From Saprospiraceae bacterium (GTDB taxonomy: Bacteria > Bacteroidota > Bacteroidia > Chitinophagales > Saprospiraceae), in assembly GCA_029262975.1 (NCBI GenBank), contig JAJCYJ010000882.1, positions 1-6,383 of the forward strand: 6,383 nucleotides of DNA. Reading direction: 5' to 3'. The position numbers and the translations under genes were made by a program. This document shows, piece by piece, positions 1-5,293 of the stretch (position 1 is the stretch's first letter; each line of letters begins with the position of its first letter). The notes under the pieces are model-generated. The model ran no database searches, had not been told where the DNA came from, and was given only the letters and a program-made list of their open reading frames with translations.

Positions 1-233
1 TGACTAATATGATTCAAGAAAGTCACAATTATACGCATTCTTGTTTGTGGTTTTCTTCTCTGGTTTCTAAAGAGATTAACCTGGATAAGATATATGATGT
101 CTTATCGAAAAGCAATGTCCGCGATGTAGAGACAATTAATATGGGACAAGGAAACAAGAGGAGTCGCATTGTGGCATGGAGTTTTCTCGGAGCTGAGAAA
201 CGTCATAAATGGGCGAAAATTAAGTGGCATTAA
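1..233 (+). CDS. rlmF: 23S rRNA (adenine-N6)-methyltransferase RlmF, C-terminal end (5' partial)
   Basis: The frame is open from the left edge (Thr-Asn before the Met at 9), so the Met at 9 is internal and only about the last 76 residues are visible. The residues CLWFSSLVSKEINL, followed by INMGQGNKRSRIVAWSFL, match the conserved C-terminus of RlmF/YbiN (in E. coli: CLWFTSLVSK..., then EMAQGQK.SR.VAW.FL). RlmF is a cytoplasmic SAM-dependent enzyme that methylates N6 of A1618 in 23S rRNA. The catalytic NPPF-type motif and the SAM site would lie upstream of the window and cannot be checked. The stop codon is TAA at 231-233. No T-tract terminator follows before the helicase gene, so some read-through into it is plausible. 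The identity is read from the tail only but that tail is distinctive. Confidence 0.87.
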   Translation, partial: TNMIQESHNYTHSCLWFSSLVSKEINLDKIYDVLSKSNVRDVETINMGQGNKRSRIVAWSFLGAEKRHKWAKIKWH

Positions 234-295
234 TACGAACTTCTGTTCTGGTGTCAATTTCTAAATTATTGCTTGATAATTAGGCAGAAGATCCC

Positions 296-327
296 TTTCG
301 CTACTCAAATATTAGGGTGTACCTTTG
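296..327 (+). promoter_or_regulatory. Bacteroidota-type promoter of the helicase gene
   Basis: TACCTTTG at 320-327 is a perfect match to the Bacteroidota -7 consensus TAnnTTTG. TTTCG at 296-300, 19 nt upstream, is an imperfect -33 element. The G of the -7 box lies 4 nt before the ATG at 332, so transcription should begin at or next to that A and the message would have no leader. The site also argues against the in-frame GTG at 317, which lies upstream of the predicted transcript start. Confidence 0.6.
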
Positions 328-331
328 TGCT

Positions 332-1642
332 ATGTCAAATTCCAGGAAAGATCAAGTCGAGATTTTAGAAAAACTCAATATTGAAGAATTGAATCCAATG
401 CAAGTGGATTCAATTCAGACAATCCGCACTGCAACTGATGTTATCCTTTGTTCACCTACTGGCACTGGTAAGACGATTGCATTTCTTCTTCCTATTATAG
501 AATCTTTGAATAATGATTGTAATGAAGTGCAGGTTCTCATACTCGTGCCCTCAAGAGAATTAGCGATCCAAATAGAACAAGTGGCACGTAACATGGGATC
601 AGGATTTAAAATTAATGCTGTCTACGGTGGTCGCCCTATTTCGAAAGATAAAATGGAATTGGCTCATGAACCTGCCATTCTTATAGGCACACCTGGTCGC
701 GTAATGGACCACTTGAGGAGGAAAACAATTGGAATATCGCATATTCAGACTTTGGTGCTTGACGAATTTGATAAATCACTTGAAGTTGGTTTTGAAGATG
801 AAATGAAAGAAATTGTATTCCAATTAACTGGCTTAAAAAAACGAATACTTACTTCGGCCACTAATGAAATTGAAATACCGAAATTTGTAGGGTTGACAAG
901 TCCGGTGTTTTTGGATTATTTAGGAGATACAATTGAAAAATTGGATGTTCGTTTAATATTGTCTTCTTCAAAGGATAAATTGAATACTCTATTTGATGCA
1001 CTTTGTTATCTGGGTAGTCAACCTGGAATTATATTTTGTAATTTCAAAGATAGCATTCAGCGTATCAGTCAATTTCTATTTGAAAGAGGTATTGATCATG
1101 GATGCTTTTATGGAGGACTTGACCAAATAGATCGTGAAAGAGCACTCATAAAATTTAGAAATGGCACACACCATTTGTTATTAGCTACTGATTTGGCGGC
1201 TCGAGGATTGGATATCCCAGAAATTAAATTTATTATACACTATCATCTGCCGCAGAGATTGCAGGAATTTGTTCATAGGAATGGCAGAACGGCGAGAATG
1301 AAAAGTGATGGAACTGCCTATGTTATAAAATGGGAAGAAGAAGTATTGCCGGATTTTATTACGACAACTGAAGTTCAGCACATAAATGGAGGGACTTTGC
1401 CAAAGCCTTCAAATTGGAAAACTGTATTCATTTCAGGTGGAAGAAAGGACAAAATTTCCAAAGGGGACATTGTGGGCTTATTTATGAAAGAAGGCGGATT
1501 AGCAAAAGATAGTTTAGGCATTATCGAGTTAAAACAAGACTGTGCTTTTGCAGCGGTGAAGGAAAAAGAAGCTGAAGGGCTCATTAAGAGGGTCAATAAT
1601 GCCAGGTTGAAAAAGAGAAAAATTCGGGTTTACCTTGTCTGA
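332..1642 (+). CDS. dbpA: DEAD-box ATP-dependent RNA helicase, DbpA type
   Basis: ATP-dependent RNA helicase of 436 aa (E. coli DbpA is 457), expected to act in the cytoplasm on assembling 50S subunits. All family motifs are present, numbered from the ATG at 332: Q motif with Gln24; motif I SPTGTGKT 41-48; Ia PSREL 73-77; GG 99-100; Ib TPGR 120-123; motif II DEFD 144-147 (Phe instead of Ala); III SAT 175-177; IV IIFCN 233-237; V ATDLAARGLDI 285-295; VI HRNGRTAR 315-322, where RTAR is the DbpA-like form. Residues 362-436 (WKTVFISGGRKDKISKGDIVG to the end) fit the DbpA RNA-binding domain, which in known members recognises hairpin 92 of 23S rRNA. A GTG at 317 would add 5 residues, but it overlaps the promoter, so ATG 332 is preferred. 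It lies between rlmF and a cold-shock gene, which fits a role in rRNA folding. The family is near certain; orthology to E. coli DbpA is likely. Confidence 0.9.
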   Translation: MSNSRKDQVEILEKLNIEELNPMQVDSIQTIRTATDVILCSPTGTGKTIAFLLPIIESLNNDCNEVQVLILVPSRELAIQIEQVARNMGSGFKINAVYGGRPISKDKMELAHEPAILIGTPGRVMDHLRRKTIGISHIQTLVLDEFDKSLEVGFEDEMKEIVFQLTGLKKRILTSATNEIEIPKFVGLTSPVFLDYLGDTIEKLDVRLILSSSKDKLNTLFDALCYLGSQPGIIFCNFKDSIQRISQFLFERGIDHGCFYGGLDQIDRERALIKFRNGTHHLLLATDLAARGLDIPEIKFIIHYHLPQRLQEFVHRNGRTARMKSDGTAYVIKWEEEVLPDFITTTEVQHINGGTLPKPSNWKTVFISGGRKDKISKGDIVGLFMKEGGLAKDSLGIIELKQDCAFAAVKEKEAEGLIKRVNNARLKKRKIRVYLV

Positions 1643-1690
1643 TTAATAGGAATTGCGGATATAATTTTCAGTCGAGAATTTGTTTTATTT

Positions 1691-1744
1691 TTGGTAAATT
1701 TGCAGCTCCTTATTGAATTAGGGAGGAGGTAGGCGATTTATCAA
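1691..1744. repeat. Nested imperfect inverted repeat upstream of the cold-shock gene
   Basis: The outer arms TTGGTAAAT (1691-1699) and ATTTATCAA (1736-1744) pair over 9 positions with one G-T. Inside, CTCCTTA (1706-1712) and TAGGGAG (1719-1725) pair over 7 positions with one T-G around a 6-nt loop. No T-tract follows on either strand, so it is not a typical terminator. A perfect -7-like octamer, TAAATTTG, overlaps the left arm at 1695-1702, but it lacks a -33 element at the right distance. It could be a regulator site, an RNA fold in read-through message from the helicase gene, or chance. Confidence 0.35.
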
Positions 1745-1770
1745 ATTAGCTTACTACAGATTTTTCATCG

Positions 1771-1801
1771 TTAGTGAACATCATTTTTTAACCAACCTTT
1801 G
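1771..1801 (+). promoter_or_regulatory. Promoter of the cold-shock-domain gene
   Basis: AACCTTTG at 1794-1801 matches the -7 consensus TAnnTTTG at five of six fixed positions. TTAG at 1771-1774 sits exactly 19 nt upstream as a weak -33 element. The box ends 3 nt before the ATG at 1805, putting the predicted start of transcription on the A of the ATG. The heptamer ACCTTTG and its position relative to the ATG are the same as in the helicase promoter. Confidence 0.5.
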
Positions 1802-1804
1802 AAT

Positions 1805-2266
1805 ATGGCTAAGTCTCAAGAAACATTTAGTAAAAAAGAGAAAGAAAAAAAACGCAGAAAGAAAAAAAAGGATAAAATGGAGCGCAGAGAACAGCGCAAA
1901 ATGGAGAAAGCGGAAAGAGGGAAACTTTCGTTTGAAGACCAAATATCCTATGTAGATGAAAACGGTAATCTAACATCTACACCACCAGATCCAAGTAAAA
2001 AACTTAAAGTTAAGGCAGAAGATATTGTCTTGGGAGTACCACAGCGCATTGATGTGCCGATGGAAGTTGTCCGTAATGGTACCGTAAAATTCTTTAATGA
2101 GGAGAAAGGTTATGGATTCATTACTGATGTCGAAACCAAAGAGAGCATTTTCGTTCATATTAATAATGTTGCAGATCAGATCAGAGAAAATGACAAAGTT
2201 TCATTTGAAATAGAAATGGGACCGAAAGGGCCGAATGCCATAAAAGTGGTCGTAATCCCAAAGTAA
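1805..2266 (+). CDS. Cold-shock-domain protein with a lysine-rich N-terminal extension
   Basis: Predicted single-stranded nucleic-acid binding protein of 153 aa. Residues 8-40 are extremely basic (runs of Lys, Arg and Glu, probably helical or disordered), and about 41-85 form a linker rich in Asp and Pro. Residues 91-150 are a cold-shock domain starting NGTVKFFNEEKGYGFI, with RNP1 KGYGFI at 101-106 and RNP2 SIFVHI at 114-119. A classic CspA is about 70 aa, so the N-terminal half is an addition; this two-part design is common in Bacteroidota. The basic tail probably strengthens RNA or ribosome contact (inference). An in-frame TTG at 1799 overlaps the promoter box, so ATG 1805 is chosen. The coding sequence has two A8 runs (1845-1852 and 1862-1869). 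The neighbouring DbpA-type helicase suggests shared work in RNA remodelling, possibly at low temperature. A strong terminator follows. Confidence 0.9.
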   Translation: MAKSQETFSKKEKEKKRRKKKKDKMERREQRKMEKAERGKLSFEDQISYVDENGNLTSTPPDPSKKLKVKAEDIVLGVPQRIDVPMEVVRNGTVKFFNEEKGYGFITDVETKESIFVHINNVADQIRENDKVSFEIEMGPKGPNAIKVVVIPK

Positions 2267-2316
2267 AATGTATTTAGTATATAGGTTCTCTTGAGGCCTA
2301 ATGAAGAATAAATCTG

Positions 2317-2350
2317 AAAGAGTAGTGCTTATTAGTACTACTCTTTTTTT
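2317..2350 (+). terminator. Intrinsic terminator after the cold-shock gene
   Basis: AGAGTAGTGC (2319-2328) pairs with GTACTACTCT (2335-2344), 10 bp including one G-T, around the loop TTATTA. A run of seven T follows (2344-2350), and the A residues at 2317-2318 can extend the stem into the T run. It ends the RNA-related block about 50 nt after the stop codon. A closely similar hairpin lies at 3004-3033. Confidence 0.9.
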
Positions 2351-2495
2351 ATGCTATTGACTGAAATATGTATCATGAAATATTTTGGTTAGTCCCTTTT
2401 TAAAAGATGGTGAAATCTATTTATTTAAGTACAAAAATTACTAATTTATATGGCAAACCCTAATAATATCATAGATAAGAATAATATGATAAAAT

Positions 2496-2526
2496 TTTGT
2501 TCTGTGGCCTTAAATGCTTAAAATTG
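2496..2526 (+). promoter_or_regulatory. Promoter of the DUF1761 gene
   Basis: TTTG at 2496-2499 (within TTTTG) is a full -33 element. After exactly 19 nt comes TAAAATTG at 2519-2526, matching TAnnTTTG at five of six fixed positions. The start of transcription would fall near 2530-2531, giving a leader of about 16 nt to the ATG at 2547. The in-frame ATG at 2514 lies within the spacer and would not be in the mRNA. Confidence 0.6.
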
Positions 2527-2546
2527 ACTTAACAAAACTCTTTAAA

Positions 2547-2975
2547 ATGGAAAATGTAAATTGGTTATCTCTTATTTTGGCTACGTTGGTGCCAATGGTG
2601 ATGGGCTTTGTTTATTATCACAAGGCATTATTTGGAAAAGCCTGGATGGCCTCAATTGGCATGACTGAAGAAAAGGCAAAAGAGGCCAATATGGCTGTTG
2701 TCTTTGGTGTATCAATTGTTATGTCATTTCTGATCGCATTCTTTATGTTGAACTTCTGTAACGGTGCAGGCCAGGAAGGAGAATTTGATACATTCAAACA
2801 CGGTGCAGCTCATGGTGTTATTATCAGTCTATTCTTTGTGATTCCAATCTTTATTACAAATGGATTGTTCGAACAAAAGTCATGGACGAATATGCTAATC
2901 AATGCGGGATATTGGCTAATTACTTTGGCAATAATGGGAGGAATACTAGATCATATGAATCACTTCCCAGCATAA
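2547..2975 (+). CDS. DUF1761-type small integral membrane protein
   Basis: Inner-membrane protein of 142 aa with four predicted helices at about 6-24, 49-70, 86-106 and 115-135. The opening NWLSLILATLVPMVMGFVYY, then LFGKAWMASIGMTEEKAK (28-45), and the later GAAHGVIISLFF resemble the DUF1761 family (N-W near the N-terminus, a short loop with FGKAWM..IGMT). The biochemical function of the family is unknown. An ATG 33 nt upstream (2514) is in frame and would add MLKIDLTKLFK, but it falls inside the predicted promoter and family members begin close to the N-W pair, so ATG 2547 is preferred. The gene stands alone between its own promoter and terminator. The family call is from memory of its pattern. 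Confidence 0.8.
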   Translation: MENVNWLSLILATLVPMVMGFVYYHKALFGKAWMASIGMTEEKAKEANMAVVFGVSIVMSFLIAFFMLNFCNGAGQEGEFDTFKHGAAHGVIISLFFVIPIFITNGLFEQKSWTNMLINAGYWLITLAIMGGILDHMNHFPA

Positions 2976-3003
2976 GCTTATTAAGGAAAATTACTTTTTT
3001 AAG

Positions 3004-3033
3004 AGCAGTACTCATGAGTATTGCTTTTTTTTT
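3004..3033 (+). terminator. Intrinsic terminator after the DUF1761 gene
   Basis: AGCAGTACT (3004-3012) pairs with AGTATTGCT (3017-3025), including one G-T, around the tetraloop CATG. Nine T follow (3025-3033). The hairpin begins about 30 nt after the stop codon. Read on the minus strand it is followed by TCTTAAAAAA rather than a T run, so it serves mainly the + strand. Confidence 0.88.
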
Positions 3034-3035
3034 GA

Positions 3036-3065
3036 TCTAAAGTTGATGTACTGATCAACTTTAGA
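3036..3065. repeat. Perfect 12-bp inverted repeat at the end of the 565-aa gene
   Basis: TCTAAAGTTGAT (3036-3047) and ATCAACTTTAGA (3054-3065) are perfect inverted arms with a 6-nt loop. The right arm contains the TAA stop of the minus-strand gene. In the minus-strand transcript the hairpin is followed by ATC and nine A rather than U, so it is not a textbook intrinsic terminator. It may mark or protect the 3' end of that mRNA, or block convergent transcription. It lies 2 nt from the T run of the opposing terminator. Confidence 0.6.
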
Positions 3066-4758
3066 GGTTTAATATCCCTTTCAAGATTTCAGTTGTGATA
3101 GCATAAGTGGGAGCAACACCATCGAGCCCAAGACTACCGGAAGCTAATGTACTGCCTGATTCGAGAGGATTGTCCGAAGCATAATAGGCGTAGCGTAATC
3201 GAACCTCAGAAGAAATACTATTTCTTATTTTAGAAGCAACTTGAATCGCTTTTTGATAATGAGCACCCTCCATCTCAAGGCCAATTGCTGACCAGGACGA
3301 GTGAAGAAAATAACTCAGGATATCTTTGTTTTGAAGGGAAGTCCCCAGGACAGTAATCATCGGACCGGTAAATACTTTAAGCTTAGTTTGCTTAAAATTG
3401 TCATTAGACAACTCATTTGTAAACGGATAATTATCTGCAGAACCTTCGAATATATGTGCTGTGGGTATCATGATATCTCCTTTTCCACCTTTGAGAATTC
3501 CGGCTTTGCCCATAATGTTGATTGATTCAACATTCATTTTTATCTTTTTATCAAGCGTATCCCAGGGCTTTAAGAGTTCGTCCATTGTCTCGTAAGCTTG
3601 CTCTCCAAATGCGTAGTCCATAACGATGATTACATCATCGCGGGAGATATCTTTATTACTGATATCAACATCAAGAGATAATTGACTTATGTCCAAAGTA
3701 GATAAATCAATAATTTGAACTGGAATATTTGTACCACTATCATCGCGAAGCTGCCTCATGCCTCCTTTCAAGGCATATTTCATCACCTTGTCTCGCAAAT
3801 TTTGATTTGAGCTGACACTCAGCTCATTCGCGATTTCCAGAAGGCTCTTAGATTTATATTTTTTGCCCAAGGCATCTTTCGCATAGAGGCAATTCATAAC
3901 ACTATGCATGTTCGCACTTATGATATGTGTCTTTCTTCCAATGAGATTTTGTGAAACGAGATACTCTTTGATCCTGCTGGCCCATCTTTCTCCATACGTA
4001 TGATGTCCAAGTTGTTCCCTCAATGCTGTAGAAAAACTTATCTCCCGGTCATTTTTTTCTAATGTTTCTTCTATACTTAATCTTCCTAACCAGTAACAAA
4101 TAGAATACAAATCGTTGATATCACTTGACTTTTTAAAGGAATCACGGGCATAAGCAGTTTCATCAAAAGTCCGACCCAACAAAGTACTCAGATAAGAAAG
4201 CGCAATCTCTTCCTGTGTCGGGGTGAGTTCGTCATTTTCAACTATCTTCTTGAGCATTTTCCATGTTCGATTAGTTTGATTGCGATTGTTCAATGCATTT
4301 CTGCCTATCTTTTGAGCTTCGTGATACATGAAGGTCAGGTGGGTTAGGACATCATAGACATCACTTCCACCCCGTGTCATTTCAATAAGCATTTGTTCAT
4401 TATCAATTCGATAACAGTTACGCCTTCTCTTACTTGGGATGATAGGTTTGAAATTAGAATCTTCGTATCCTTCTCTACTTATCAATTTTATATACCTGCA
4501 TTGTTCTATGCCTTGTGGCAATCTTTGAAAGACATATAACAATCCATTAAGTTCCACATGCTCAGGATCCGCTATCGAACCATATATCTCGGGGTTGATG
4601 GCCAATAATGCTTCTATCATTGCTTCCCCTGATCTACCCACTGGTTTATAAGAGCCTCGCATTAAAAGATGACGCATCTCTATATTCATTCTGCGAATCG
4701 CACTCCGGGAGATTTGGGCTCGTGTAGGTGTTGTATGGGCCAATTGTGTAATTTTCAT
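3061..4758 (-). CDS. Large uncharacterised protein with a C-terminal nucleoside phosphorylase-like domain (DUF6909-like)
   Basis: A 565-aa soluble protein with no signal peptide or membrane helix. The N-terminal half has conserved-looking blocks: TRAQISRSAIRRMNIEMRHL (12-31), PSKRRRNCYRID (108-119) and DVLTHLTFMYHEA (136-148). These fit a Bacteroidota family I recall as DUF6909 (not verified). The last third looks like the PNP/UDP phosphorylase fold used by phosphorylases, MTA/SAH nucleosidase and AMP nucleosidase. VIIVMDYAFGEQA (376-388) could be a core strand. MGKAGILKGGKGDIMIP (416-432) parallels the G.AGGL...GDVVIP strand. EMEGAH (495-500) parallels the ribose-binding MEGAA/MEAAA motif, with Glu497 as candidate. 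SDNP (528-531) parallels the catalytic SD, with Asp529 as candidate general acid. This suggests a nucleoside or nucleotide glycosidic-bond enzyme or a sensor of such a ligand; substrate and activity are unknown. The gene is divergent from the membrane operon, suggesting a separate unit. Confidence 0.72.
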   Translation of the reverse strand: MKITQLAHTTPTRAQISRSAIRRMNIEMRHLLMRGSYKPVGRSGEAMIEALLAINPEIYGSIADPEHVELNGLLYVFQRLPQGIEQCRYIKLISREGYEDSNFKPIIPSKRRRNCYRIDNEQMLIEMTRGGSDVYDVLTHLTFMYHEAQKIGRNALNNRNQTNRTWKMLKKIVENDELTPTQEEIALSYLSTLLGRTFDETAYARDSFKKSSDINDLYSICYWLGRLSIEETLEKNDREISFSTALREQLGHHTYGERWASRIKEYLVSQNLIGRKTHIISANMHSVMNCLYAKDALGKKYKSKSLLEIANELSVSSNQNLRDKVMKYALKGGMRQLRDDSGTNIPVQIIDLSTLDISQLSLDVDISNKDISRDDVIIVMDYAFGEQAYETMDELLKPWDTLDKKIKMNVESINIMGKAGILKGGKGDIMIPTAHIFEGSADNYPFTNELSNDNFKQTKLKVFTGPMITVLGTSLQNKDILSYFLHSSWSAIGLEMEGAHYQKAIQVASKIRNSISSEVRLRYAYYASDNPLESGSTLASGSLGLDGVAPTYAITTEILKGILNL

Positions 4759-4767
4759 TATTTAAGG

Positions 4768-4775
4768 CAAAAATG
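4768..4775 (-). promoter_or_regulatory. Possible -7 box for the 565-aa gene
   Basis: On the minus strand CATTTTTG matches TAnnTTTG at five of six fixed positions and ends 9 nt before the ATG, implying a leader of only a few nt. No convincing TTG-type -33 element sits about 19 nt upstream, so the call is weak. Confidence 0.3.
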
Positions 4776-4818
4776 AGTCCATTCTGCCACTTATGCACCT
4801 CCGTAAGACTCTTATCAT

Positions 4819-4826
4819 TATCTTTC
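4819..4826 (+). promoter_or_regulatory. Possible -7 box for the ABA4-like operon
   Basis: TATCTTTC matches TAnnTTTG at five of six fixed positions (final C instead of G). It would place the transcript start near 4830 and a leader of about 22 nt before the ATG at 4853. No clear -33 element is seen upstream. If correct, it excludes the in-frame ATG at 4793. Confidence 0.3.
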
Positions 4827-4852
4827 CTTTATTAAACACCAAATCTTCCTTC

Positions 4853-5293
4853 ATGACATACGATTTACTCTTTGGATATGCCGGTAATCTGGCGATGATC
4901 GGATGGATTCTTTTGATTCTAGTTCCTTATTGGAAATATACCCGTCCTATTGTTCAATATGGTTTAGTAAGTATCTTACTATCAGTTTTATATCTGTATC
5001 TCGTCTTTCTTGCACCAGGAGGAAGTATGGACTTTTCAGCATTTGGTTCTCTCGAAGGAGTAATGGGTCTGTTTACTGACCCTAAGTCCACCCTTGCAGG
5101 ATGGGTCCACTACCTGGCTTTTGATCTTTGGATTGGGTCATGGGAAGTCGGAGATGCTAAAAAACATGGCATCAACAGATGGTATTTGATTCCTTGTCTC
5201 TTTCTGACATTCATGCTTGGACCTGTAGGATTATTACTCTATCTAATTTTAAGAGCTATTCTAACTAAAAAAGTAGTCCATGAAAATTTTTAG
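4853..5293 (+). CDS. ABA4-like (DUF4281) integral membrane protein
   Basis: Membrane protein of 146 aa with predicted helices at about 5-25, 34-53, 83-98 and 110-134. The opening LLFGYAGNLAMIGWILLILVP, the block LEGVMGLF (67-74), the signature LAGWVHYLAFDLWIGSW (81-97) and LGPVGLLLY (122-130) match the ABA4-like family (DUF4281). That family is named after the plant protein ABA4, needed for neoxanthin synthesis; the function of bacterial members is not established and no carotenoid gene is visible here. An in-frame ATG at 4793 would add 20 residues (MHLRKTLIII...). ATG 4853 is preferred because family members begin only a few residues before the LF..AN segment and a -7-like box lies between the two ATGs. 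The 3' end overlaps the next gene by 14 nt if that starts at 5280, implying coupled translation. Confidence 0.83.
   Translation: MTYDLLFGYAGNLAMIGWILLILVPYWKYTRPIVQYGLVSILLSVLYLYLVFLAPGGSMDFSAFGSLEGVMGLFTDPKSTLAGWVHYLAFDLWIGSWEVGDAKKHGINRWYLIPCLFLTFMLGPVGLLLYLILRAILTKKVVHENF

Noticed and set aside
240..290. Small inverted repeats after rlmF (CTTCTG/CAGAAG and AATTAT/ATAATT)
   Set aside because: The arms are 6 bp, the outer ones widely spaced, and there is no T run, so they cannot be called a terminator.
1181..1596. Two minus-strand ORFs of 66 and 73 codons inside the helicase gene
   Set aside because: They lie wholly antisense to well-conserved helicase motifs V and VI and the RNA-binding tail, and their translations show no recognisable domain.
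1970..2158. A minus-strand ORF of 62 codons inside the cold-shock gene
   Set aside because: It is antisense to the linker and cold-shock domain with no independent support.
2357..2376. Sigma70-like TTGACT and TATCAT in the 2351-2495 spacer
   Set aside because: The spacing is only 8 nt instead of about 17, and the phylum uses a different promoter pattern.
3301..3525. A + strand ORF of 74 codons inside the 565-aa gene
   Set aside because: It is antisense to the conserved nucleosidase-like segment, and no promoter or family resemblance was seen.
4793..4852. N-terminal extension MHLRKTLIII... of the ABA4-like protein as a signal peptide
   Set aside because: It is in frame, but family members start near the LF..AN segment, a -7-like box lies within it, and a signal peptide is not expected for this multi-helix protein.
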